From contig NC_056048.1 of assembly GCF_004379255.2 (NCBI RefSeq), positions 8,528,001-8,592,000 on the forward strand: DNA of 64,000 nt. The letters run 5' to 3'. Every line of letters begins with the position of its first letter. The first letter of the stretch is position 1. Positions 11,589 to 23,500 of this stretch are shown here, piece after piece. The notes under the pieces are model-generated. The model made no database searches. It was not told where the DNA came from and worked only from the letters and a program-made list of their open reading frames with translations. The stretch is from Salvia splendens. Taxonomy: Eukaryota > Streptophyta > Magnoliopsida > Lamiales > Lamiaceae. Made by a program: the position numbers and the translations under genes.

Positions 11589-12852
11589 CTACTCGTTGCC
11601 GAATTTCGTCCACATGTGGTTGATTAGGTCTTCTTGTAGTTGATTGTGGATTCGAGTATCGCGCATTGTGTGTCTTGTCTCGATCCTCTGGCCAACCGTC
11701 GTATGCTCGCCTCGGCGTGGGGGAGACCTCGCTGTTGAGCTTCCGGCTTCGTCCTCGTTGTAGAAGCTAGCAGCCATCGGCCCTTCGTCGGTTATAATCA
11801 TGTTGTGTAATATAATACACGTGAACATGATGTCAGCGATATTATTCACGTACCACAGCCGAGCCGGGGCCTTCACAATGTTGAATCGAGCTTGAAGGAC
11901 CCCGAAGACTCTTTCGACGTCCTTCCGCGCTGACTCTTGACGCTGCGCAAAAAGAACCCGTCTCGGGTCGTGCGGGTCGACCACCTTGGGTAGATACCAT
12001 CGGCGAGATAGTAACCTATTCGGTATGTATTTCTGTTGATGGTGAAGTCGATCGCCGGTCTACACCATTCATCACATCATTGAAGAGTGGTGAAGAATAG
12101 AGCACGTTCAAGTCGTTGTTGGATCCGGCAACGCCAAAATATGCATGCCAAATCCATAGGCGATAGTCGGCGACCGCCTCAAGGATAAGTGTTGGGCCGC
12201 CGCCTTTGTGACCGCTTAAGTGTTGCCCCCTTCAAGCAGTCGGGCAATTCTTCTACCTCCAATGCATGCAGTCAATGCTGCCAAGCATTCCGGGAAAGCC
12301 ATGGACTGATTCGTGAAGACGAAGCAACTGTTGGCAATCATCGGTTGTGGGTGCCCGAAGGAATTCATCCCCAAAAGAAAAACGAACGCCCTCGCAAAAA
12401 TTCTTTAAACAAAGGATTCCAGTGGACTCACCGATATGCAAATACTCGTCGAAGATGTCGGCCGTTTGCCCAGTAGCGAGTTGTCGGATGACACACGTAC
12501 ACTTCTGCAACGCCGTGATACTTTGCCGGCCGGCTGCATCTACACCTGTTTGAAAGTATTCAACACGTGCGGACAATGTGTTGACAATTCGCATGAACAA
12601 GCGCTTTGACATGCGAAAACGGCGCCTGAAGTAAGCTGCCGGAAACCGCGGATGGTCGGCAAAGTAGTCGGCAACGAGCCTTTCGTGGGCTCCCTCCCGG
12701 TCACGATGGATGTAGCGGCGATTTGATCTAGTGCGTTGAGGAGGATGAGCGGGGGTATTCGCCGCGACATATGCTTCGTAAGCGGCACGATGTTGTTCGT
12801 AGTATTCTTGTTCTTCGCGCTCCGCTTCCGCCATGAGATGAGTGAAATCCAT
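11589..12852 (-). pseudogene. Harbinger DDE transposase, broken in the middle
   Basis: The first 199 codons from the ATG at 12852 are open: MDFTHLMAEAER, YIHRDRE, RRRFRMSKRLFMRIVNTL, IRQLATGQTADIFDEYLHI and GSIDCMHW with the first catalytic Asp. A TAG follows (12253-12255) and soon a TGA where the family usually has Trp. DYRLWIWHAYFGV and AGSNND (second Asp) are readable beyond it. A frameshift near 12060 separates this from the C-terminal ORF 11984-11589 ([31 protein letters not shown]). The sequence is clearly diverged from elements 1 and 2, a different subfamily. Confidence 0.87.
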
Positions 12853-12953
12853 TTGATGTTTTGAGTGAAGGTTGAATGTCTTGATAGTTTGTATAAGAAT
12901 TATGAATGAGAGATGAATGAGAGATGAATTGATGTGATAAATGAGTGATGTGT

Positions 12954-12963
12954 GTATTTATAG
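12954..12963 (-). promoter_or_regulatory. TATA box of Harbinger 3 transposase
   Basis: This is CTATAAATAC on the minus strand, 102 bp upstream of the ATG, conserved with elements 1 and 2. Confidence 0.6.
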
Positions 12964-13701
12964 ATGATTTTGGGGGAAAAAAAATCAAAAAAATTCATAA
13001 AAAACGGGAAAAAACGGCCATATTTTGGGATTTGGAAAATATTTTTTTTTATTTTTTAGCATTATTTATAATTAAATACCGATTTTTAAAAAAAAATAAA
13101 AAAATTTGAATGCAACGGCTACGCAGTTGCCCAATCCCGTGCCGCCACGTGTGCGTCCGCTGGCACGGATGTGCTCGATACATCGAGCAGCGCCGTGCCA
13201 GCGGCGCGAGCGCAGCGGCGGCGACCCTTTTCCTTGCCGCTGGCACGGACGGCGGTGGCGACGACCGCCACCGCTGCGGATGCTCTAAATGGCATAGGTA
13301 GAGATAAAAGAAAGGGGTGAAAAGACCCATTCCTCGAAAACTGAGTAATAAATGAAAGGGGGGCAGAAGGGTACACCACCTTTTTTGGCAGAACAGAAAA
13401 GATGGATATGTTTGGGAGATTGTAAATCATTTTGTAATCGATTGCTTCATGATTGAATCAAAGTCCACCCAATACACACATTATTAATATATTTATATAT
13501 ATGTATTTTAATACTTGCATACACAACACAACAGACGTACATGTGACTGAAAGAAAGAGGGAGAGAGAGAAACAAAATAAAGTGGTGGTGGTGGTGACTG
13601 GTGACTCTGATGAAAGAAATATAAATAAAGGCCTTTTCCAAAAGAAAGGCTTTCTTGCCTTTGCTTTTTGTAAGGACAAAAGTTAAGACCCCCTGTGGGA
13701 T

Positions 13702-13726
13702 GGGGGTGGGGTGGGGTGGGGTGGGT
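13702..13726 (+). other. G-rich tract, potential G-quadruplex
   Basis: Five G-runs of 3-5 bases are separated by single T bases (GGGGGTGGGGTGGGGTGGGG then TGGG). It meets the usual G3+N1-7 pattern. No promoter or gene start lies next to it, so function is unknown. Confidence 0.5.
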
Positions 13727-14020
13727 GTTATCATGGCGCTATGATTATCAGAGAATAGAATTGTGGTTTCTTTGGACTTGTATTTATTGCCACTATGCCT
13801 AGGTTAAAACATCCTCATCTACCATGGTAACTACTACTCCTACTAGTCAAATTCTACCAAAACCTATCAAAACAATTCTCGATGAAGACTATGATTTTAT
13901 TAATTTGGGGTTGTTGAAGTCATATATGGAGTAATTTCTTATACTTCAACTATTAGAAATGTGAATATATTACATTTGATGTATTGTGTTATAAAAAGAG
14001 TATCCTCAACTATGGATAAT

Positions 14021-14323
14021 TGTTGCGGTCCAAATCATCCCACATCGAGAAATTAGAAAAAGTGCAAGTAATGTATAGGTGCAACCCCTTACTTAGCCAA
14101 ACCGAACAGTATCAAACTAATGTGATTTCAGATGTGCATCGACGAACCCTCACAGTAGCACCAAAGCCCTAGTTTGGTTTGGGTCGGGTTTTTGTGTGGC
14201 TTGGGGTTTGGTCGATTACTTGCACTTCGATCAATACATTGACTAGGATTGTAGTGGTTCATTCAAACCATCCCATATCAGCGAATTAAAAATGTGAAAT
14301 CAGTATATAAGTGCAACCCCACA
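14021..14323 (+). repeat. Possible TRIM-like element (paired short direct repeats)
   Basis: Repeat 1 (14021-14091) and repeat 2 (14250-14323) share the order TGT(T/A)G(C/T)GGT, CAAA(T/C)CATCCCA(C/T)ATC, AATTA, TATA(A/G)GTGCAACCCC. Short TG-starting direct repeats with a CATCCCACATC motif and about 160 bp between them resemble terminal-repeat retrotransposons in miniature. I found no clear primer site or target duplication, and there is no 5S-like segment as in Cassandra. Confidence 0.35.
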
Positions 14324-17300
14324 ATAACTATAATTAAATGTACTTACCTTGAAAAAATTAACAAAAATGTCGTGAGGACAATTTCTTGCATCAAAACCAA
14401 CCTGACATATTAGGTCTGCTAATGCTGAAAATTGATCTCCAAGATGGTTTTTCATTTATAGTTATGAATTAATAGTTCATAAGGTTCTCGTTAAAGCATT
14501 AATAACTTTATATATTGCTTAAAATGTAACCTATCCTATAAAAGACATAAATATTGAAACATAGCATCTGAAGTCCAAAAATGAGAAGTTGGATAGATGA
14601 TATTATGTCTGGAAATGGAGTGGTCGAAAATTGAATATAGGAATGATGGAAAAGGAAAAACAAATAAATGGAAGAGACACCTTAGGTGTGTGTATAAATG
14701 TGTGAAAGATGATGAGTTTTCACATCAAGGAAGAGAGTAGAGAGAGATATTGTCCTTGACGAAAGTCGCTGACCGTATTGTCTACCCCGCATTTAAAGCG
14801 CGCTATTTGTGCTAATTGACAATTCATGCATTGTCGCTACTCTCACATACTACTTCCCTTTTTTAAAAAAAAAATCTACTCCATTTATTTTTTATTTATC
14901 AAAATAATGTCTTCATTATTATCTTATCACCAGCATTATTCTATAATTATTATGTTTATCTGTTTGTTACGATTTCAAATGTGTAACGTAATTAAGTGGA
15001 GCTATTCCTTTTTGGAGAGAGAGGATATTTATTCTCATGAAATGCAACCAAAATTACTTGCTAAATATGGAAAAAAGAAATTTAAAATTGCCAACGACCA
15101 GGTTGGCTTGCCGAAAAGCCTGTGAAAGTTAATGCATGATAACGATTACCACTAGCTAGCATATTTAATTTTGTGTTAATTTAATTCATTCTCCAATTGG
15201 AGTTAATCCAAGTTTTATCAATTTATTCCCAAGATATATGATATGATGTTACACCATACATGGCAAAATAAAGAAGAAGAAAAATGTACATATATATATA
15301 AACAGTTTCGTTTAAATAAAAATGTTGCAGAAAGGAATAGGGTTTGATGGGGGAAAATACTTTACCTTATCCCTGCAAATTGATGCACAAATAATTCCAT
15401 AGAAGCATAGCAATTGATGAGACGTATCTATTGTTATGTGGAGTAAAAAGTGAAACAGAAAATGCTACTAAAATCTTTGTTTTTATTACCTTACTACAAA
15501 TCTTTCATTTCTAAATAAATGATATATTTTCTTAGAATTGTTTTTTAAATAAGTATCTTTCGTAATTTATGTACTATACCTTTGGTATAACACGTTATAA
15601 AGTAATTAAGGAAAAAAAATATGGGAATGCATATAGAGGCACATCACAACACATGATTTAACTTTGTGGCAATGTTTATTCTTATTCTCCCACAGTTTTA
15701 TAAGTGGACCCAAAATTTCAAAATTTGGTAAGATAATTAAAACATTGAAAAAGTAGGGTCTCTGTCAGCCTCAAATATTTATGTGACACAGTGTACAAGG
15801 GGATGTTTGGAAGAAATTCAGATAGGGCCAAATGAAGGAAATGAAATAAGATGTTGAAATTTGGATTTTGGGAGAGAGAAGAGAGAGAGGGATTAATATG
15901 CTCAGTGCTGCAATTCAGTATTGGCTGCCTTCTCGAATTTCTTTGGTACTTGATGTGTGTGCAGATATTTGGATTTTAGTATGTAATTAATAGTAGAATT
16001 TAATGAAATTATTGCAATAACTAGAAAACAAAGAAAGAAAAATAAAAATAATCTCAACCGAGTTCCAAACATACTGTTGGGCCTAATTTGGATGATCTGT
16101 CCACTTGATTAATTTGGTCCATCGTAGTGCAAATCCATGTCAGCTATAATGGCCCAATGCTGCTACAGCTACTCCATAAGAATTAGCCCACAAAATGTAC
16201 AGTACTTTTTGTAAGTAGTAATTTAATTATTAAGCCAAATTATAACAAAATTATGAATTTTGGTCAAATCCGGATCTATCCTACAAATTTATAATCAACA
16301 ATACAATCCATGAATTTTAATATTTTTTACAATTTTCCAAGTACAACAATTTTGTTTTTCCTATTTATAATCTGTCGTAGATTTGACACATACTTTCAAA
16401 TTGATGACTTAATAGAGTTATTTGTTATGAGTGTTTGAGAAAAATAATAAAATTCACGGTGATATTGTTCTTGTTGAAATTTTTGGATGTCACATTAAAT
16501 ATAATTTCACCAAAATAAGATCATGCGGGAAATTTGACAAAAATGTTAAAAGTCTTGATTTTTACAGCTGATTTAAAATGTTGCAAGGTGGACCAAAATT
16601 CGCCCAAATTTAAGAATTTTACCGAAATTTACCCATTATTAATTTATTATCTTCGGTCCTGGTTAGTTATTCTAGCTAGCTGATAAATTAATAATGTAAA
16701 TAGTACTCCTCCGTCTCAGTTGAAACATTTCTATTTTGGCATAAGAATTCAGGTAGTGGTGTTTAGTTTATTAAATTTTTAATAATAAAGTAAGAGAGAT
16801 AAATATGAAACATTTAGTTTATTCGGAGATTGGTCGGCCTAAAGGAAGATTAATTTTTGGCTCGACATGCACATACAATTGTGGTAATAAATGAGTGGTA
16901 CTTATTTAGTTTTTCATGTAGCAACGTGTTACCTAACGTTAGACATTGTTTAACACGATATCATTGTCACTATTACAAAGAGGTTAACATATACAAACAT
17001 ATACTATCAAAAGACTTGACATGAATGGTGTACTCAGTACTCGAGATGTTATCTTCTTATTTGAATTTAATATAGTTTAATGTGAGTATGTATCTCATGT
17101 TTATCGGGCACGAGTTAGATTACGGGTTTTGAAAAGGCCCGATATGAGTTGGATTTGAAAACGCACGATAAATCATAAATGACCTTTACACTAACATAAT
17201 TGATTACGATTTTATTGCAAACAGTTACCATATCTTAGACAAAAATAGCATTATAATTTTCGGTTGGAGTGTCTAAATATGAAATTCCAATGACCATATC

Positions 17301-17786
17301 CACATAAAGATATATATATGGATAAAACAAAGATTTTGTAGGATGTATATTTGCTAATAACGCAAGAATATTCCATCATTTGTCGGAATATACCAAATGC
17401 CTTAACAACAAATAAAGTAGAAAATCATCCACTTAACTATTAAAAAAATTCGTTTGCAGAATCCAATATATCCATAAATCAAATGTATCCCCACCCGCCA
17501 ACACCCCCTCACCATGCATGCAATAAACATTATTACGTGACTCATTTATTCTTAACCAAATGGTCAGGGTTCAATCTTACTGAGTCCGCCAGTACATACC
17601 TAATAACAGAAAAAATATATATATATTCTGTTATCTTAGTTATAAACCTTCCATAAACAAATGGATAACGAAAACTAACAAATCCCCCCCACAAAGAAAA
17701 AAAATATTCACACAAAGATAGAAATCACATTAAAATCATACCTCCCAAACTCCACACGCTAATTATAGAAACTCTCTCAATCCACT

Positions 17787-17793
17787 TATAAAA
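17787..17793 (+). promoter_or_regulatory. TATA box of the glycosyltransferase gene
   Basis: TATAAAA lies 67 bp upstream of the ATG within 'cacttataaaaatgc', followed by a pyrimidine-rich leader (cattttcaac..). The spacing fits a plant core promoter with a leader of about 40 bases. Confidence 0.55.
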
Positions 17794-17859
17794 ATGCAAT
17801 GACTCATTTCCACTTCCGTCATCACACCTCAACCATTTTCAACTTTAGATCAAACAAAA

Positions 17860-19200
17860 ATGGAAAGCATTCACATCCTAATGTTCCCATGGCTGGCCCA
17901 CGGCCACATCTCCCCTTACCTGGAGCTCGCCAAGCGCCTCTCACGCCGTAACTTCGTCGTCCACCTCTGCTCCACCGCCGCCAACTTCAAGTCCATCGAG
18001 GGCAGCCTCACCGCCTCCATCCGCCTCGTCGAGCTCCACCTCCCGGCCTCGTTCCTACCGCGCCGCCTCCACACCACCAACGGCCTACCGCCGCTGCTCA
18101 TGCCGCGCCTCAAGCAGACGCTCGACGTGGCCCAGCCGGAGCTCCGCCGCGTCCTCGCAGACGTCCGCCCCGACATCCTCGTCTACGACTTCCTCCAGCC
18201 GTGGGCGCCGCTGGTGGCGGCGGCGCACGGCGTCCCCGCGGTGGAGTTCATCACCAGCAGCGCCACCATGATGGCCTACCTCTTCCACTACTTCTCCACC
18301 CCGACCGTGGACTTCCCATTCGGGGAGATCTACTACCGGGACTACGAGCTCGTCCACCGCGAGCAGATGCTTGCGGTGGACGAGAAGGTGAGGAAGAACG
18401 CGTTCGATGGCGTTGACCGGTCAAACAACGTCGTTTTGATCAAGGGTTTTAAGGAGATTGAGGCAAAGTATAGTGACTATTTGATGGATTTGTTGGGGAA
18501 GAAAGTTGTGGCTGTTGGTGCCCTAGTTCAAGAAACTAGTGGTATTAGTTGTGAATTGGAAGAGGGCTCAAGTTTGATTAATTGGCTAGACAAAAAGGGG
18601 AAAAGGTCTACTATTTTTGTCTCTTTTGGGAGTGAGTTTTTTCTTGCTAGGGAGGATATGATGGAGCTTGCTCGTGGTTTGGAGCTTTCCAGCTTCAACT
18701 TCATTTGGGTGGTTAGGTTTCCAAAAGGGGAGGGTGTTGTTCTAGAAGATTCCTTGCCACTAGGGTTTCTTGAGAGGGTTAAGGGTAGGGGTTTGGTGGT
18801 GGAGGGGTGGGCCCCACAGGCTAAGATTCTAGGGCATGAGAGTGTTGGTGGTTTTGTGAGCCATTGTGGGTGTAGCTCAATGATGGAGAGCATGAAGTTT
18901 GGTGTGCCAATCATAGCTATGCCAATGCATCTTGACCAACCACTCAATGCTAGGTTGGTTGAGCTAATTGGTGTGGGTGTGGAGGTGGTGAGGAACGGCC
19001 GAGGGGCGCTTGAAAGGGAGGTGATCGCGGAAGCCATACGCCACGTTGTGGTGGAGGAGGGCGGCAATAGGGTGCGGAGGATTGCTAAGAGCATGAGTGA
19101 AAAGCTCGAGGCTAAAGGAGATCAAGAGATTGATGAGGTTGTGGAGGAGTTTCTAAAGCTTTGCAAGAAGAAGAACAAGAAGATCAATGGGTTTCATTGA
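17860..19200 (+). CDS. UDP-glycosyltransferase, UGT94-like (sugar-chain extending)
   Basis: A 446-residue GT1-family enzyme that transfers sugar from a UDP-sugar to a plant metabolite in the cytosol. The N-terminal half has PWLAHGHISPYLELAKRL with probable catalytic His16, and Asp110 in ILVYDFLQPWAP is the likely partner. The C-terminal half has FVSFGSE (about 254-260) and the 44-residue PSPG donor box at 317-360 (WAPQ..HCG..E..DQ). Overall it resembles the UGT94 glycoside-glycosyltransferases known from Lamiales, which add a sugar to an existing glucoside; that assignment is family inference. Oddity: PSPG position 22, normally Trp (HCGW), is Cys338 (TGT). Composition changes sharply near 18420, from very GC-rich to average. 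Single exon, normal length, in frame throughout. Confidence 0.93.
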   Translation: MESIHILMFPWLAHGHISPYLELAKRLSRRNFVVHLCSTAANFKSIEGSLTASIRLVELHLPASFLPRRLHTTNGLPPLLMPRLKQTLDVAQPELRRVLADVRPDILVYDFLQPWAPLVAAAHGVPAVEFITSSATMMAYLFHYFSTPTVDFPFGEIYYRDYELVHREQMLAVDEKVRKNAFDGVDRSNNVVLIKGFKEIEAKYSDYLMDLLGKKVVAVGALVQETSGISCELEEGSSLINWLDKKGKRSTIFVSFGSEFFLAREDMMELARGLELSSFNFIWVVRFPKGEGVVLEDSLPLGFLERVKGRGLVVEGWAPQAKILGHESVGGFVSHCGCSSMMESMKFGVPIIAMPMHLDQPLNARLVELIGVGVEVVRNGRGALEREVIAEAIRHVVVEEGGNRVRRIAKSMSEKLEAKGDQEIDEVVEEFLKLCKKKNKKINGFH

Positions 19201-20546
19201 AATATTCATTGGTTTTGGAATAAGGGTTTTTTTTATCTCTTATTTTTCCTCTTTTTAGTGGCCGCTGCTTAGTTTTAAATTGCAGTTGGTAGTATTGTTT
19301 TTAGACACCATTAGCCGTAATTAATGTATTGCGCTTGGTGATATAAAAATTTTGGGTATAATAAGATTTGTCATTGATAAATGATAATGCCTTCCTTCTT
19401 AATAAATTAACGCTTAATTTTCTCCTTTTCACTTCAATCAAAACATCATTTCCAGTCAAGGATTCTCTTCCATACTTTTTACACTTAAAGAGGTGTGAAT
19501 CTTGAAACTGCCCATTCTAATGGAATTATGGAAATGCGTAAATTCCGACCGAAATGTAAGATTTAGTTATTTTGGAAATGTCCCTTATGGCTAGATTTCA
19601 ATAGTAGATACAGAAACGTTTACAACGAATAAAGAAAAGAATATTGTCTTTGCAATTTAAAAAGATTGATTTAGTACTATATTTATGTTGTATATTCCGT
19701 AAGATCTTAATCATTCGGTGTTAAAGTATTTAATTTTTGATACGTTTAAAATGAATCATATACTTAGATACCTTGCGAAATTGTGTCAGTTTCCATAAAT
19801 AAAGAAGATGAGGTTTTAGAGAAAAAAGAAGAGGGTGTCGCTATTGCTTTCGGAGAGCAATTGTAGCACCAACATTGATTCGGATATAAAGTGCAATTAT
19901 TTGATATTCCTTATTTTATTTAATGCAATAGAGTCGAGCATTATTATAAACCTTTTTTCGAGTTTTTCTTGTGAGTTCATTCTTGAATCGCATAGAGTTA
20001 TGAGGTCTGTATAAGTACTAGGATTTTGTATCTTTATTCTTTATATAGTCCAATTATTTGATTCTCCTACTCATCTCTTTATCTTTCTTCATTTTTTTGT
20101 CTCAAAAAAATCTTAATAATTCGAAAACCTAGTCGCCAAAAACAAGACGTCGACGCCCCCCATCAGTATTTGCTAAGTCGCCAACGCAACTACTAATCTT
20201 GCATCATATATAGATTCATATCAACTAGTGCTTAATTCAGATTAAACTAATCATTAGTTAGTTTACATATCATATTATCAATATTAATTATGATAGTTCA
20301 ATTTGATTCATAAGGTGTGTTTGTATAGTAAGGCAAGTAACTATATTCCTTATAGTGAGAAGACTACATTGAATTTAGTCCATCTTATCTTACTTTCTCC
20401 TGTAACCTTCTTGTTTATAATTGCTCAAAATTGTAAGATCAATCACAATGACTCTGATTTACAAATGCAATAGCTCTGCTTCAAAAGATATGAAACAAAT
20501 ATGTCAGTCTATACAATGTAGAATTTACACTGTACAACAACCTACC
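19201..20546. other. Intergenic DNA between UGT and PHD genes
   Basis: The two genes converge here. The first 200 bp is likely the UGT 3' end (AATAAG and AATAAA-like words near 19363 and 19400). Nothing else is recognisable. Confidence 0.55.
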
Positions 20547-23500
20547 TCAGGCAAATGACTCTTCAACAAAGGAGCCCTCACACGACTCGTAGTCATTTGT
20601 CGAGCCACATGGTCTGTGCATCGTTACAAGTGAGGTACAACACGCCTCACACACAAACAGCCTTGGCACGGTCTCAGCTTCTCCGATGCCACAGCAGTGC
20701 GTGTGCTGCCACTCCTCACATATATCACAGGCAACCATCCTTTCCCCATCATCGTCTCTCGCCCCACACTTGCATCTTACAGTCCAGCTCTCTGTCCCAC
20801 CTTCGTATCTGAAGCTACTCTCCATGTCCGATCCACATCCCTTCACATGAAGCTCCATCCCCGACTGAACAACCCCAAACAGGACTTCCTCATCTTCCAC
20901 TTCTTCAAGCTCCAAAATATCTGTCACTTGCAGCCTTTCCAGTACGCAGTATGTATCACGAAACGCATCCTCCACCGCCATCTTGAGATCACCTACTGTA
21001 GCATATAGTGGAACATCGACATGCTCCATAGCTGTGAATTCATAAGAGAGATTGGCTTTGAGATCAACCGAGCTCAAAATCAGTATGCAAATGAACATCA
21101 ATGACTCAGCATCATCATCCCTAAAAGGGAACTCCTTCACAAAGTGTTTACTGTGAAGAATTATCTGAGCAGCAGATTCCACAGCTTCACACCCTGGATA
21201 GCCGAGTAACACATTCTTATACAGGTACGCGATGTCATTGTAGACGCTCCTCCCGGGACCAAGACAACATGTCCAAACCGGCTTCTCAATTTTTGAGGGG
21301 CAGAACAGCTTCTCATCATCACACTTGAGATCTTGAATCTTATACTCGAGCACCTTGGTGGATCTGTTCACTGAACGGCTCACAATGTGATCCCCGACAA
21401 TGACATTGTTCATCGCCTTGAGGACGTGATCTATCAACCCAGTATCACCAATGTGTAGGCGTGCTGCATCACGCGCCTCTTGCCTAGTCATCCCACTGCT
21501 GCCAGTGTTTTTTGCTGCTCGTTTCTCCTTCAGTGCTTCAGCAATGACTTCTGCAACGTGCTCGAGCCTTCTAACCGGCCATCTACTATCCATCTTCGCA
21601 GCAACATTGGAGAATTTTCTGCACTTTATGGGCTTCTCCTTTCTGAACGAGCTGGTCGTGAGAGCAAGCTTAGTAGGGAACTTCGATGAACATCTTCTGA
21701 TATGGGTAGTGACAGTGACTTTTTTCCTCTCAGGCCATGATGCAACTGTGGTGGAATATCTTGTGGTTGGAGTTGTTGACTTTACCGTGAACATGAATCT
21801 GAACAAGTCTCTAACTGTAACCAAATTGTTCCCACCCATGTTTCTATAATACTGGATCATCTGCTGTAGATCAAAGCATGCCTTCACACAACTGAATTCT
21901 TGAATTACTCTATCAAGCTCCAACGAGCAGAGAAGATTGATGGCACTTTCATAATTGTGCTCCTTTACACCGAAACTCCCATGGCAGAACCGGTACCCCC
22001 ATTTGCCAAACCAGGAGTGACCATAGGAAACTCCATGCAGCAACCGGAGCTCCATTTTGTGCTTCTTCGACAAATCCTCAACTGTAACTTGCCTACAAGA
22101 ATAAGTAAATAGTCATTTTCTGTTTAGTTTCCTATAAGTTTGAGGTGTTTCATCCTAATCACTTCCAAATAATGAATACATTCATCAAGTATCACACAAG
22201 AGATTCATACAAAGTCAGACATATTTCAGTCTAGCACCTGGAATACTATTGGTATCATTTTTGAAAGAGATTCAAACATTTCATCACTACAAATGCAAAT
22301 CAACTTAACATTTCAAACATCTCTGCATTACACCACCTTCATCCCAAATTAATCACTGTGCAAATCAAAGCAAGAGCGGTTTAAGATATCAAACAGTGTC
22401 AGTAGACATTCATAAATGAACATTGCCTTTAACTTAGCACATAACCAGAGGCGAGTGAACATTATGCAGACTCAACAGCCAAATCATTCTTTACGTGGAC
22501 CTAAATAATCTATCAGACGCTGTGATGATCGATCAAATTGTACAAATATATAGTTCTAAGTATTTGCTTCCTATCAGTTTCCATCATGTAAAAGAGCAAT
22601 CACACAAATCAAATCCTTATTGTTTCACACCTACATCAATTGAAAAACACTCTCAATCATTCAGCTCAAACATCTCTTCATTTATATCCCCTTCATCCTA
22701 ATTTAATCACTGTGTAAATGAAACCAAGAGCAGTATAAAATCTCAAACAGTGACAGTAGACATTCATAAATGAATATTGCCTTCAACTTATCATGTAACC
22801 AGAGGCGAGTGAACTATAAAATCTGCAGACTCAACAACCAAATCATTATTTACACGGACCTATATAATCTATCAGAAGCTGTGGTGATCGATCAAATTGT
22901 ACAAATATATATAGTTCTATCCTATCAGTTTCCATCACATAAAAGAGCAATTCACACAAATCAAATCCTCATTGTTTCACACATACTTCAGTTGAAAAAC
23001 CCCCTCAAGCATTCAGCTCAAACATCTCTTCATCATATCACCTTCATCCTAATTTATTCAGTTTGTAAATGAAAACAAGAGCAGTTTAAGATCTCAAACA
23101 CTGTCAGTAGACATTCACAAATGAATATCGCCTTCAACTTATCACATAACCAGAGGCGAGTGAAATATAAATTCTGCAGATTCAACACAAAATCATTCTT
23201 CAGCAGACCTAAATAATCTATCAGAAGCTGCGATGATCGATCAAATTGTACAAATATATGTTTTTAGTATTTGCTTCCTATCAGTTTCCATCACATAAAA
23301 GAGCAATTCACACAAATCAAATCACCATGGTTTCACACCTACTTCAGTTGAAAAACCTCTGAAGCATTCAGCTCAAACATCTATTCATTATATCACCTTC
23401 ATCCTAATTTAATCACTGTGTAAATGAAAACAAGAGCAGTTTAAAATCTTAGACTGTGTCAGTAGTCATTCATAAATGAATATCGCCTTCAACTTATCAC

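Larger units (their letters stand above)
11337..13285 (-). mobile_element. PIF/Harbinger element 3 (transposase-only)
   Basis: The left end is GAGCATCCACAACCG and the right end, read inward, is GAGCATCCGCAGCGG, with TAA at 11334-11336 and 13286-13288. Subterminal words are versions of GGCACGG/CTCTTGCC. It is 1949 bp with one transposase on the minus strand and no ORF1. Confidence 0.87.
13289..17786. other. Intergenic DNA upstream of the glycosyltransferase
   Basis: There is no convincing gene in this 4.5-kb stretch. It holds a G-rich tract at 13702-13726, a pair of short direct repeats at 14021-14323, a GA-rich run near 15870-15892 and a decayed Stowaway-like end near 16705 (CTCCGTCTCAGTTG). 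ORFs are short and low-complexity. Confidence 0.6.

Noticed and set aside
14826..15125. 99-residue ORF
   Set aside because: AT-rich, hydrophobic/low-complexity, no family similarity and no upstream signals.
17916..18416. Arg- and Gly-rich ORFs on both strands within the glycosyltransferase
   Set aside because: Shadow frames caused by the very high GC of the first 560 bp of the gene.
22495..23072. Open frames (DLNNLSDAVMIDQIVQIY.. and relatives) on the plus strand
   Set aside because: They recur with the satellite unit in the PHD-gene intron, have stops at varying places and no coding conservation.
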